Below, piece by piece: positions 49,975 to 58,700 of a stretch of DNA of 64,000 bases. The notes below the pieces were generated by a model. It did no database searches and was not told the origin of the DNA. It saw only the letters and a list, made by a program, of their open reading frames with translations. Source of the stretch: RUG760 sp045642205 (lineage in GTDB: Bacteria > Bacillota > Clostridia > Lachnospirales > Bianqueaceae); the NCBI GenBank assembly GCA_045642205.1, contig JAZUIK010000116.1:1-64000 (forward strand), given 5' to 3'. The first letter of the stretch is position 1. Every line of letters starts with the position of its first letter. Position numbers and translations under genes: made by a program.

Positions 49975-50289
49975 TTATCGAAGGATCTTGACAGCCGTTC
50001 CGCTTGCCAGGATCTCAGCACCACCCTGAACGATGCTGGAAGAGGAAAAGCGCACATTGACAATGGCATCAGCACCCATAGCCTGTGCGGAAGCGATCAT
50101 CTTCTGGATCGCTTTGGTAGTGGATTCCTCCAGCATCTTGGTATAGGCACCCATCTCGCCGCCAACAAGATTGCGGAATCCGGATCCTACATCCTGGAAA
50201 TAGTTCTTGGTAAGAATGCTGGCACCGGTAACCAGGGAAATGACCTGATAGTTGCAGCCGGGAATGTGTTCTGTGTTAACGACGATCAT
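49975..50289 (-). CDS. YbjQ family protein (DUF74)
   Basis: A 104-residue YbjQ/UPF0145 protein: VVNTEHIPGCNYQVISLVTGAS, ALEEST-type helix (MLEESTTKAIQKMIASAQAMGADAIVNVRF). These form pentamers and are annotated as heavy-metal-binding, though the function is not settled. The ATG at 50289 has AGAGGAG upstream and gives the usual N-terminus. Confidence 0.88.
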   Translation of the reverse strand: MIVVNTEHIPGCNYQVISLVTGASILTKNYFQDVGSGFRNLVGGEMGAYTKMLEESTTKAIQKMIASAQAMGADAIVNVRFSSSSIVQGGAEILASGTAVKILR

Positions 50290-50358
50290 GGGAATTCTCC
50301 TCTCGTTTTTTTCCATCATACCCCAAACAAGGCTTTTTCACAACAAAAGAACATTCAA

Positions 50359-53001
50359 TTACTTGTAGATCTCGATCTTTCCGAACATACCGGTTGCCTC
50401 ATAAGCTTCATAACTGAAGTCAAAGGGAGGCTTGGGAAGATCCATTGTCTCTCTGGAAGGTGTGGTCGTGACTTCGATCTCGATCTCGTTATCTCCTTCC
50501 ACCAGGCACTGACTGATGTCTACCTGATAAGGAGGCAGGATTCTGTATCCTGCTTCTTTTCCGTTGACACGGACTTTCATGAGCTCATAGACCTGCTCTG
50601 CCTTGATAAATGCTCTCTCAGGAACATTCTCCATCTGAACGGTCTTCCTGTATAGGATCACACCGGAAAATGTCGGATACTCATCGGAAAAAGAAGCCAG
50701 GGTATCCTTTGTTACCTCTTCATCGAAAGCGGGATAGGCGATGGCGCGGACCTTGGAAAGCTTCCAGTTATTAGAAATATCCATGGATGTAAGTCCTTCC
50801 AGCTCTTTTGCATAGGACTGATGTACGCCAGCCACTTTCTGGGCGTCCTTTTCCACCAGAACAACACATTCAACAGGCGCAAGATCGAGCGCAACCAGGT
50901 TGACACCATCTTTAATATGCTGTGTTGTACACTCCTCATATACATCCTTAAGAGCATCGTAATACACAAATTCCTTACCGGAAGGCAGTGTAACGGTTCC
51001 CTGATAACCATGAGCAGGAGACTCATTCTGGAAGACAAAGATATCTTTCTGATCCTTGCGATAGTGATAGAAGCTCAGTTCTTTACACTCCGTATCGGAT
51101 TGCACATCCACAAATCCGTTCTTCTTGAAGTTCTCTGCCAGTTCTGCCAAGGGTATAGCCTTACTGCAGCTTCTGACCTGCTCCAGCAAGCCTTCCTCTG
51201 CGTCGATCACGGTCTCAGGATAATTATCTGCAAAGATAATGGGCAGGTCTTTTGCCTCGACGATCCAACGGGCAAAATGCTCCGGGATCGCTCTGGTATA
51301 GGGAACGACCAGGGCATCAAAGGTGACACCGTTTACCGTCAGCTTATTACCCTGAATGGCGCCTTTATAGTCCTCCAGATTTTCCAGAAGATCCATCCAG
51401 ACAATATCCAGATCGATCTGATTCTCCAGAAGGACGCGATTTACCTTCTGCATGGGCATCGCATCGGCGACCCAGTCAGCCTCGCCGTCATATAAAACAG
51501 CGGCGCTGGCCACATGCTGACCACCGGATAAGAGCTCACACATACGGTTTGCATACTTCATAAGTTTTGCAAAATAGGGGAACTGCGGATTGTTTCCTCT
51601 TGCATAGAAGTGCGGCGGACAATCCTCATCAGGATATTCAGCCATAGAAAAGGCATGGGGTACCAACTCATTGATCCCTTTTACCAGAAGGTGATCCAGT
51701 ACATACTTCATATCACGGACACCAAAGTTCCATCCATAGGCTCCGAACAGCTCGCACATGGTACGACCCTTCTTCTTGGGATCCAGATGTCCTGCGGAAG
51801 CCCCCAGTTTTCCAAGGGTGTAATGATGAAATTCTCCGTCTCCGCCCAATTCTCCCAGTCCCTGACGAGCCTGAACGGGAGCACCCAGCATTACCTGTTC
51901 TCCGATACAGTCGATACCCGACATATGCTGTCCGGAAATGGCTCTGAAATAGTGCGCTGCACCCAATCCAAACCGGCTGTGTACACTGTTTTCCTCAACG
52001 ACATGTCCGATGTACTCAACTCCGTGCTCAGCGCACCATGCGCCGACGGTATCAGAGAAGTTTTTCTTATACAATCTGGATACGATATCCATGTAGTCAT
52101 AGCGGATACGATCCTGCATGACCTTGGTATCGCTTTCCTGGAACAGGAACGGAAGGTAACGGGTATATTCGTCTCCGTAACGTTCCTTCAGCATTGCCTC
52201 CACTTCATCACTCCAGGGAAGGGGCATTTTCTTGGTACCAAGCTTTGCCGTATAGCTGATCTCTTCAATATTTGCAAACTGAGGTTCATCGGAGAAGAAA
52301 CCTGCAATGGTCTTTCCGAATTCATCGGCATAATGAGCGAAGTGAGGCTCATAGACAGCTTCGATCTGGGTGTAGGCAGATTCCGCATCCAGGAAATTGA
52401 TATAGTCTTCCTTACCGCCATCACAGCGTGTCTTGAAGATCACATAGACCGTCCAGACACCCTCCGGCAGCGTAAAGGTAGCAAAATTATCTTTCACGGT
52501 ATCTGTCAGATCGATAACCTCTTCTGACAGAGTCCTGCCTTCCTTCAATTTTACAGCAACAATGGTGAGCATCTTGTTTTTCGCACGCTCTTCCATATTC
52601 TTAAAGGAGTTGGGGATCTCCCAGAATCCGATAGCAGGCTTCAGCATTCTACGGATGTCCAAAGTCAGCTGACGATTGGGATATCCATAGACGTTAGCCT
52701 TGGAATTCGCAATATACATCTTCTTGCGTTCAGGATATTTTTCTACGATCAATCCATTCGCATATCCGGTAGGGAAATGTTTGTCATCCAGGATCCAAAC
52801 CTTCATCTGACGCTTCTTTGCTTCTTCGATGATGATGTCCATATCATGCCACCATCCATCTTTACAGAACTCATCATGGGGACGGGCTTCTACACAGACA
52901 GCACCGATTCCGCACTCGCTGATCTTTTCCATTTCTTCACGGATGATCTCTTCACTCTCTCCCCTCATCCACAAAAACGGAAAAATATGATTTCTGTCCA
53001 T
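50359..53001 (-). CDS. Large glycoside hydrolase, GH106/GH2-like architecture
   Basis: An 880-residue protein. The N-terminal TIM barrel begins IFPFLWMRGESEEIIREEMEKISECGIGAVCVEARPHDEFC, followed by ILDDKHFPTGYAN, YEPHFAHYADEFGKTIAGFFSDEPQF, and an AEHGVEYIGHVVEEN-like strand. The C-terminal part (VRVNGKEAGYRILPPYQVDISQCLVEGDNEIEIEVTTTP) is a galactose-binding jelly roll. The order is that of alpha-L-rhamnosidase-like GH106 and unclassified relatives. No signal peptide, so it acts on imported oligosaccharides or glycosides. ATG 53001 has AGGAG; a longer upstream frame is unsupported. Confidence 0.75.
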   Translation of the reverse strand: MDRNHIFPFLWMRGESEEIIREEMEKISECGIGAVCVEARPHDEFCKDGWWHDMDIIIEEAKKRQMKVWILDDKHFPTGYANGLIVEKYPERKKMYIANSKANVYGYPNRQLTLDIRRMLKPAIGFWEIPNSFKNMEERAKNKMLTIVAVKLKEGRTLSEEVIDLTDTVKDNFATFTLPEGVWTVYVIFKTRCDGGKEDYINFLDAESAYTQIEAVYEPHFAHYADEFGKTIAGFFSDEPQFANIEEISYTAKLGTKKMPLPWSDEVEAMLKERYGDEYTRYLPFLFQESDTKVMQDRIRYDYMDIVSRLYKKNFSDTVGAWCAEHGVEYIGHVVEENSVHSRFGLGAAHYFRAISGQHMSGIDCIGEQVMLGAPVQARQGLGELGGDGEFHHYTLGKLGASAGHLDPKKKGRTMCELFGAYGWNFGVRDMKYVLDHLLVKGINELVPHAFSMAEYPDEDCPPHFYARGNNPQFPYFAKLMKYANRMCELLSGGQHVASAAVLYDGEADWVADAMPMQKVNRVLLENQIDLDIVWMDLLENLEDYKGAIQGNKLTVNGVTFDALVVPYTRAIPEHFARWIVEAKDLPIIFADNYPETVIDAEEGLLEQVRSCSKAIPLAELAENFKKNGFVDVQSDTECKELSFYHYRKDQKDIFVFQNESPAHGYQGTVTLPSGKEFVYYDALKDVYEECTTQHIKDGVNLVALDLAPVECVVLVEKDAQKVAGVHQSYAKELEGLTSMDISNNWKLSKVRAIAYPAFDEEVTKDTLASFSDEYPTFSGVILYRKTVQMENVPERAFIKAEQVYELMKVRVNGKEAGYRILPPYQVDISQCLVEGDNEIEIEVTTTPSRETMDLPKPPFDFSYEAYEATGMFGKIEIYK

Positions 53002-53203
53002 AAAGTACACTCCTCCATATTTTAATATTTCCAATATTATAGTAGCGGCTATGAATGATTTCTTTGTCCTTTTTGGAGTTGTTCCCCAGCAATTTTTATT
53101 CTGTTTTTCCATAAGCCCTTTGATTGCAGGTATTATTTGTCATAAACCTTCTGTTTTCTTGTCTTTTGGGACTTCCGCCTGCTTTTCCTGTCTATGTCAA
53201 ATG

Positions 53204-53234
53204 AAAAAGGGTGTCGCTTCTGCAACACCCTTTT
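53204..53234 (-). terminator. Terminator of tRNA-Ala
   Basis: Minus strand AAAAGGGTGTTGC..ACACCCTTTTT, just after the tRNA 3' end. Confidence 0.8.
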
Positions 53235-53240
53235 ATTTTA

Positions 53241-53313
53241 TGGAGTATAGGGGACTTGAACCCCTGGCCTCTTGAATGCCATTCAAGCGCGCTCCCAACT
53301 GCGCCAATACCCC
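53241..53313 (-). tRNA. tRNA-Ala (GGC anticodon)
   Basis: Acceptor GGGGTAT pairs with ATACTCC (one G-T), anticodon stem CTTGA/TCAAG with loop ATGGCAT giving GGC, and T-arm GGTTCAAGTCC. Discriminator A fits alanine. A G-T wobble in the acceptor stem is at the third pair. Single gene. Confidence 0.93.
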
Positions 53314-53460
53314 GGATGGCAGTAAATATACCAAACCAACTTTCAAAAGTCAAGAAACACCGCCCTTTTCTCACCATAATTTTGGTATCTGTTTCTTATG
53401 CAGCGTATTCATCCCCGCTGCATATTATTCTTCATTTTTATACACTTCTGGTTCCTTTTG

Positions 53461-53489
53461 TTGCTATTTACTCATTTTGCGTTTATAAT
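53461..53489 (+). promoter_or_regulatory. Promoter of the E2-like gene
   Basis: TTGCTA (53461-53466), 17 bp spacer, TATAAT (53484-53489). AGGAGG and ATG follow. Confidence 0.65.
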
Positions 53490-53501
53490 AAGTCGACTTA
53501 T
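53488..53501. promoter_or_regulatory. Palindrome overlapping the promoter -10
   Basis: ATAAGTCGACTTAT, a perfect 14-bp palindrome starting in the -10 hexamer and covering the likely transcription start. Candidate repressor site. Confidence 0.5.
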
Positions 53502-53548
53502 GCATACTTGCTGTTTTTACAGTTGGTATATACAAAGGAGGATTCCCT

Positions 53549-54391
53549 ATGAGAGTCGATGGTACTCGAATCAAGCACGGAGACCCGATGTACACTGTTG
53601 TTCCGCACATCATGTCGGAAAGAAACGATGCCATGAACAGTATCGAACTGTTCATCCCTATCGTTCCCATGAACCGTTACATCAAGGAAAAGCACGCACA
53701 GGGCATTGAAATTTCTCATCTGGCTATTGTGATCGCAGCCTATACCCGTATGATCGCTGAATTTCCTTCTCTGAATCGCTTTATTGTCAATCGTAAGATC
53801 TATGCCCGCAAGGGTATCTCTATCGGTATGGTCGTTTTGAAGCCGGAAGGCGAAACCATGAACAAGTTCTATCTGGATCCTGCAGACGATATCTTTACTG
53901 TCAACCAGAAGATCACCGACTATATCGAAGAAAACCGTAAGCCTGCTACCGAAAACCCCACCGATAAGATCATCAAGATCCTTGTCGGTATCCCCGGTCT
54001 TTTAAGAGTCGGTGTCGGTATCCTCAAGTGGGCCGATAAGCATGGCCTCCTACCCCAGGCGATCCTGGATGCCAGCCCCATGCACGAGTCCATGGTTGTC
54101 ACCAATCTGGCCAGCATCGGAACTAACCACATCTATCACCACATCTACAATTTCGGAACCTGTTCTCAGGTTGTTGCACTGGGTAACCTTCGCAACATGC
54201 CTAAGAAGGGCATCGGTGCCAATGGCTTTGAGCGCTGCCTTCCCATGGGTGTCGTTATGGATGAGCGTATCGCTACCGGTGTTTACTATGCCCGTGCATT
54301 CCGTAAGTTGGAAGCTTACCTGAAGGATCCCCATCTGCTGGAGGGTCCTGCTCCCATTGTTATCCGCGAGTGGGAACAGAAGGGTCTTTGA
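53549..54391 (+). CDS. Standalone E2-acyltransferase-fold protein lacking the catalytic motif
   Basis: A 280-residue protein of the 2-oxo acid dehydrogenase E2 catalytic-domain family, without lipoyl or E3-binding domains. C-terminal segment VVMDERIATGVYYARAFRKLEAYLKDPHLLE aligns with the E2 DHRxxDG signature, but the His is Glu239 and the second Asp is Thr243. Catalysis by the known mechanism seems impossible, so it may bind CoA or act structurally. No other pyruvate dehydrogenase genes are near. It has a strong promoter with a palindrome and AGGAGG. Confidence 0.8.
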   Translation: MRVDGTRIKHGDPMYTVVPHIMSERNDAMNSIELFIPIVPMNRYIKEKHAQGIEISHLAIVIAAYTRMIAEFPSLNRFIVNRKIYARKGISIGMVVLKPEGETMNKFYLDPADDIFTVNQKITDYIEENRKPATENPTDKIIKILVGIPGLLRVGVGILKWADKHGLLPQAILDASPMHESMVVTNLASIGTNHIYHHIYNFGTCSQVVALGNLRNMPKKGIGANGFERCLPMGVVMDERIATGVYYARAFRKLEAYLKDPHLLEGPAPIVIREWEQKGL

Positions 54392-54412
54392 TCTGATACT
54401 TATCACCGCAAC

Positions 54413-54485
54413 AAAAGAAGAGCTCCTTTTGAGCATTACGTTTCAGTTTTACTGATCGCACCGCTCGATAAGGAGCTCTTCTTTT
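54413..54485. terminator. Terminator between the E2-like gene and the GHKL-like gene
   Basis: AAAAGAAGAGCTCCTT pairs with AAGGAGCTCTTCTTTT. It serves both convergent genes. Confidence 0.85.
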
Positions 54486-54509
54486 ACATGGGACATTTTG
54501 CCTGCCGTA

Positions 54510-55019
54510 TCAAACCGGTACAGACAGATGGATATCGATCACTTTATCACTGGAGATCAGTTTAAAGTAACCACCTACACTCTCGACCAATCGCTTGATC
54601 TCCTGGATCCTGGAATCCTTTTCGGGATTCTCAAAAGGTTCACAGGTAAACTGCATCTTGATAAACAACTGCCTTTGCATGCCGCGGACCCTTAATCGAA
54701 CAATGCGTTCCTTGGGATCCATCGTCTGAGAACAGTGCTCCTTTACATAGTCCAGATTCATCTCCATGACTTCAAGGAAGCGATTTCCCAGACGATTCTT
54801 TTTCATCTCCATCGCATCAATAGATACCCAGATCTCATTCTCCGCTGCATCGGAGACAAACTGATTCAGGATCCGATTGATCTCTGCATAGGACGTGTAA
54901 AAGTTCATATCTGCTTCGATTGTAGTGACTGGGGAATACAACTTCTCGTTTAACAAGGCTCTCATAATGGCTTCCATTTCTGAGATCTCTTCCCTCCTTT
55001 CCATGGATTCTATACACAC
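54510..55019 (-). CDS. Degenerate GHKL-type sensor kinase-like protein
   Basis: A 169-residue protein with a GHKL ATPase-like look. The segment FYTSYAEINRILNQFVSDAAENE sits where the N-box of LytS/AgrC-type kinases would be, but the usual NLLDNAIEA is not there. The end RIQEIKRLVESVGGYFKLISSDKVIDIHLSVPV resembles the last GHKL strands. No transmembrane sensor and no phospho-His domain. It is next to a LytTR regulator that lacks its phospho-acceptor, so the pair probably signals without phosphorylation. The start could be 55019 or the ATG at 55004. Confidence 0.5.
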   Translation of the reverse strand: MCIESMERREEISEMEAIMRALLNEKLYSPVTTIEADMNFYTSYAEINRILNQFVSDAAENEIWVSIDAMEMKKNRLGNRFLEVMEMNLDYVKEHCSQTMDPKERIVRLRVRGMQRQLFIKMQFTCEPFENPEKDSRIQEIKRLVESVGGYFKLISSDKVIDIHLSVPV

Positions 55020-55207
55020 GAATCATTTCGTTTCTTTACTGTATGACCAAGTATAGCAACCCTTTAAAAGGAAATCTGCACCGTTTCAGTCTTGGCTCCA
55101 TTTATGTTGAATTTACAGACCGCCCCAAAATCACCTTCACAAGAATTGTAGAATTTGACACAGGGCATCTGTTAATTCAGATTTTTCCCCACTCTTCCTA
55201 TATGACA

Positions 55208-55247
55208 AAAAGCGCGAAGACCGTTTATTTGCGGTACTTCGCGCTTT
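55208..55247 (-). terminator. Terminator of the LytTR regulator gene
   Basis: AAAGCGCGAAG / CTTCGCGCTTT with internal ACCG/CGGT pairing, minus-strand T-run short, about 30 bp past the stop. Confidence 0.7.
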
Positions 55248-55276
55248 GATATTTCATATTCAGTTACCGGATAGGA

Positions 55277-55993
55277 TCAGACCTTTTCGAACATGTACTC
55301 GTAGTAACTTTCCTTGGAGATCTGCTGGAACTTTCTGGAGATCGGGATCTCTGTTCCCTTCAGGGTAAAGGTTCCATGACCATACTCCTCCACAAAGAAC
55401 AGATTCACGATGTAGCTCTGATGACATCTGAGGAACTGACCGGTCGCCGGCATGACCTCTTCGATCTCGGAGAGCTTTGCGTAGCTGTCGATGGTGGTAC
55501 CATCTTCCATATGGACCGTGATCTCACGGTTATTACTCTCAATGTAGGTAATATAACGGGTAAACAGACGACGATAACTGCCGCCCTTTTCCTTGATCAT
55601 CAGAGAAGCACGACGCTCTTTCTTCGTCTTCTCATAGAAGAAGGAGATACAGTTATGCAATTCACCGATCTCAAAGGGATAGAGCATATAGCCTGCCGCA
55701 AAAACGGAAAAGGCTTCAGGATAATATCTTTGAGACTCGGTAATAAAAGCGATCAGTCCCTTGCTTCCCTTCTTTCTCAGATCCTGCGCAATGGTAATTC
55801 CATCGCCCTCCACATGGATCGTAGTGTTCAGAAGAACGATATCAAAGGATGTTGCACCTGCATCCAGATTTTCGAAAAAATCATATTTATTGGAAAAGGA
55901 AGAGATCTGGATATCCATATTCATGTCGTAGATCGCTGCGGCGATCAACTCTCTCTTCTCTCTGGACCTCTCCACGATTGCTGCACGAAGCAT
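55277..55993 (-). CDS. LytTR family regulator with a pseudo-receiver domain
   Basis: A 238-residue regulator. Residues 1-about 120 have the receiver fold (MLRAAIVERSREKRELIAAAI, FDIVLLNTTIHVEGDG, IAFITESQRYY, GYMLYPFEIG). The phospho-acceptor Asp is Asn56 and the conserved Lys of KPF is Tyr105, so it should not be phosphorylated. The C-terminal LytTR DNA-binding domain is intact (TRYITYIESNNREITVHMEDGTT, FLRCHQSYIVNLFFVEEY). Direct repeats TGTTGAA about 21 bp apart lie upstream of its gene. Neighbour is a degenerate GHKL-like protein. Confidence 0.88.
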   Translation of the reverse strand: MLRAAIVERSREKRELIAAAIYDMNMDIQISSFSNKYDFFENLDAGATSFDIVLLNTTIHVEGDGITIAQDLRKKGSKGLIAFITESQRYYPEAFSVFAAGYMLYPFEIGELHNCISFFYEKTKKERRASLMIKEKGGSYRRLFTRYITYIESNNREITVHMEDGTTIDSYAKLSEIEEVMPATGQFLRCHQSYIVNLFFVEEYGHGTFTLKGTEIPISRKFQQISKESYYEYMFEKV

Positions 55994-56004
55994 ATTTCCA
56001 CCTC

Positions 56005-56085
56005 TTGTTGAATTTAGACTGATTTATGTTGAAATCAGCACTAACACATTGTACACCAAAAAAACCGAAATGGCAATTTCAACAT
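56005..56085. promoter_or_regulatory. GTTGAA boxes upstream of the LytTR gene
   Basis: TGTTGAA at 56006 and at 56027 are 21 bp apart on the plus strand, and ATTTCAACAT at 56076-56085 is an inverted match to ATGTTGAAAT at 56026-56035. LytTR regulators usually bind direct repeats with 21-22 bp spacing. Another TATGTTGAATTTA lies at 55103, upstream of the GHKL-like gene. Confidence 0.45.
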
Positions 56086-56240
56086 GATAAATTTTCTGGA
56101 TTCTCGCAGAAAACATTTACGCTTACTGCCTTTTATCCTTGAATTATGCGTATTTTCGGGCTAAAAATGCAATCTGGATTTACCATTTTCACACTGCCGG
56201 ATTACCCAGGTCGCATGTCTTTTCGCCTTTTTCTCTTGGA

Positions 56241-56939
56241 TCAGCGCTTTTTTCTGCCGGATCGCTTGTTTTTGATGAGGTCTGCAGCAATCAGGACTAT
56301 GCACTGCAAAAGGATCAGTCCGACAATGGCAATGGCGCATCGCATAAAGAAGGTTTCGGGCAGGATATTGATAACCTGATCGACTCTGGGATCAAACAGC
56401 CAATTGGTCTTTCCCGGGAAAAACAGGCTGTGGAAGATCACAAAGGTCGTATCAAAATCGATAGATCCTAAAGTACCGATCACTATGAACATTCCCAGCA
56501 GACTGACACTTCCCCAGAATGCGGGGCCGTGTCCTTTGGGACGATAACTGCGCATGGATACAAAACGCCGGATGATCACCCAGGTTATCAGCATGACCGT
56601 AGATACAAACAATACACCCAGATCCAGGATGAACAGTTTTCTGCAGTCTTCAAAATGTTCTTTACCTTCCAGAGAGAATTTGAGCTCACCCACAGAAAAT
56701 TCTTCCTGAGCACCGATACAGAAATTGACGACCTCTTTGTAGGCTGTACGGATCTGTTCTTCACTGTAGCCTGTGGTCTTTACCAGTTCCAGATCATCGA
56801 TCTGTGCATAGTAGAATCCTTTGCAAAGGATCGGAAAGGCTATGGAGGATGTCAGGATAAACAAAAAGACACAGACCGACAGAAACAGTGTCAGTCCCTT
56901 ATTTTTTCTGGTCCTTGTTTTCTTTTTTTGTTCAGCCAT
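56241..56939 (-). CDS. TIGR01906/DUF1461 integral membrane protein
   Basis: A 232-residue protein with an N-terminal helix, an extracellular segment (GELKFSLEGKEHFEDCRKLF) and further helices. The blocks VIFHSLFFPGKTNWLFDPRVDQVINILPETFF and the HF-D pattern are typical of DUF1461. Function of the family is unknown. A basic N-terminus (KKKTRTRKNK) sits in the cytoplasm. A YhhN-like membrane gene lies 58 bp upstream on the same strand. Confidence 0.82.
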   Translation of the reverse strand: MAEQKKKTRTRKNKGLTLFLSVCVFLFILTSSIAFPILCKGFYYAQIDDLELVKTTGYSEEQIRTAYKEVVNFCIGAQEEFSVGELKFSLEGKEHFEDCRKLFILDLGVLFVSTVMLITWVIIRRFVSMRSYRPKGHGPAFWGSVSLLGMFIVIGTLGSIDFDTTFVIFHSLFFPGKTNWLFDPRVDQVINILPETFFMRCAIAIVGLILLQCIVLIAADLIKNKRSGRKKR

Positions 56940-56997
56940 AGGATCTATGCTCCTTTTCTACCTATGATACCTATCCGGTATCTTTCAATGGATCATC

Positions 56998-57663
56998 TTA
57001 TCTGTCTTTTGATCGTACACTCTGTACGAGAAGCATCTGGGACGGCAGATAGAACCACCAGATGATATATCCTGCTATGATACTTAAAACGGCAGGGAAA
57101 CTGCCGATATAGGAAGCGGCATTTCTCAGTCCTACCGAAGCATCGCACAACCAGAACAGGACCAGTCCCGCTGCCATCAGTCGGATCCATCGTTCCTTCT
57201 TTTTTCTGCTTAAATGAAAACTGCTGACCATGTTGATACTCAGCTGTGTCATGGAATACGCAGACGCTGCTGTTAATGGATCCAGCATATCCGCTGCAAA
57301 CAGGATCCCCACAACTATGCCGTAGGCTATCCCTCTTCCCAGTATCCTTTTCCAGGGCTTATCTGTCTTTAAGAAGATCAGTTCCAGGCCGTATAGACTC
57401 TGTACCGAGCAGAACAGAAGAACTCCCAAAAGATAACACCGATCCAGCAGGATCAGAAATACATCAGCAAAGAGCGTCAGTATCAGCGCTGCCACCATTT
57501 TCCCTGTTTTTCTTTCACTGCCCCTGCGCAGGTAAATAAACAACATGATCGTGTTGACCAGGATGGAGGCAAACTTCAGTACCGCACTTGCCTGGATCAG
57601 ATTGAACAGATCCGTTATTGTAAAGCAGACAAGCAGCAATGCTTCGATAACAAAATACAGCAT
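56998..57663 (-). CDS. YhhN-like (lysoplasmalogenase family) membrane protein
   Basis: A 221-residue protein of about eight helices. LTLFADVFLILLDRCYLLGVLLFCSVQSLYGLEL resembles the YhhN/TMEM86 motif with its conserved Asp, but similarity is limited. It would hydrolyse vinyl-ether lysophospholipids if genuine, which would suit plasmalogen-containing anaerobes. Co-directional with DUF1461. Call is moderate. Confidence 0.6.
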   Translation of the reverse strand: MLYFVIEALLLVCFTITDLFNLIQASAVLKFASILVNTIMLFIYLRRGSERKTGKMVAALILTLFADVFLILLDRCYLLGVLLFCSVQSLYGLELIFLKTDKPWKRILGRGIAYGIVVGILFAADMLDPLTAASAYSMTQLSINMVSSFHLSRKKKERWIRLMAAGLVLFWLCDASVGLRNAASYIGSFPAVLSIIAGYIIWWFYLPSQMLLVQSVRSKDR

Positions 57664-57817
57664 TTTTCCTCCTTATTCCATGGTCTTTCCGCTCATTATA
57701 TCACGAAGTGACCTGCAGGAAAAATATGAGTTCCTCCTTGCATTTTACCTTGCTAAAGTTTACGATAGAACTATCTATCCGATTTTTCGGTAATATCATT
57801 TGCTGAGGTTATTTTGC

Positions 57818-58648
57818 ATGAAATTTGATCTGATCACCGATGCTCGTCAACGTACTCTGATCACCGCTCACCGCGGTGTTTCTGCCGGCAACATTCCCTG
57901 CAACACCATCGCTGCCTTCGATGGCGCTCTTCATCAGGGGGCTGACATGATCGAACTGGATGTTACGAAGAGTCTGGACGGAACCCTCTATGTATTCCAC
58001 CCCGGTATGGAAAAGCCTCACCTGGGAAGCGATCGGCTGATCACTGACATGCACGATGACGAAGTGGCTGCACTGCGTTTTGTGAACCAGGACAATACCC
58101 CTACTCAGTTCCGTGTCAACCGCTTTGAAGAGGTCCTGCGTCATCTGAAGGGCCGCTGCTATATCAATGTAGACAAGTTCTGGGATAATGTCGGACCGAT
58201 CATGGAAGTGATCCGTTCTTTAGATATGGCTGATCAGATCCTTGCCAAATCTGCCTACAGCAACCGCGTGATCGAAGAGACCCAGCGTATGGCTCCGGAG
58301 ATCAACTTCATGCTGATCCTCTACGAAAAGGATCTGTATACCGACGATATGTTGAAATTAAAGCGTGAAGGCAAGCTGAACTATGTGGGCGTGGAAGCCG
58401 TCTTTAAGACAGAAGCCTCCGAATTCGCACATAAGGAATATATCCGATCCATGCACGATAAGGGCCTCATCGTCTGGGGCAACAGTATCGTGTATAATTA
58501 TAAGGATGTTCTTGCCGCCGGACATAACGATGATATTTCCATCAGCCATGATCCGGATCTTGGCTGGGGCTGGCTTCTCGATCATGGTTTCGATGTGATC
58601 CAAACCGATTGGCCCCTGCCGCTGAAAATGTATATGACGGGCCGCTGA
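57818..58648 (+). CDS. Glycerophosphodiester phosphodiesterase family protein
   Basis: A 276-residue GDPD TIM barrel without signal peptide. ITAHRGVSAGNIPCNTIAAFDGALHQGADMIELDVTKSLDGTLYVFHPG shows His and Arg of HRG, Glu and Asp of ELD, and the second His; the normal PENT reads PCNT. The usual IEIK Glu is Asp (YINVDKF). Ends with VIQTDWP, typical of the family. Start ATG 57818 has GAGG upstream. A DJ-1 gene follows 52 bp later. Confidence 0.88.
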   Translation: MKFDLITDARQRTLITAHRGVSAGNIPCNTIAAFDGALHQGADMIELDVTKSLDGTLYVFHPGMEKPHLGSDRLITDMHDDEVAALRFVNQDNTPTQFRVNRFEEVLRHLKGRCYINVDKFWDNVGPIMEVIRSLDMADQILAKSAYSNRVIEETQRMAPEINFMLILYEKDLYTDDMLKLKREGKLNYVGVEAVFKTEASEFAHKEYIRSMHDKGLIVWGNSIVYNYKDVLAAGHNDDISISHDPDLGWGWLLDHGFDVIQTDWPLPLKMYMTGR

Positions 58649-58700
58649 CCCGTAGATATAGGGATATCCCATCAAGTACAACCCAAAGGAGACAACCACC

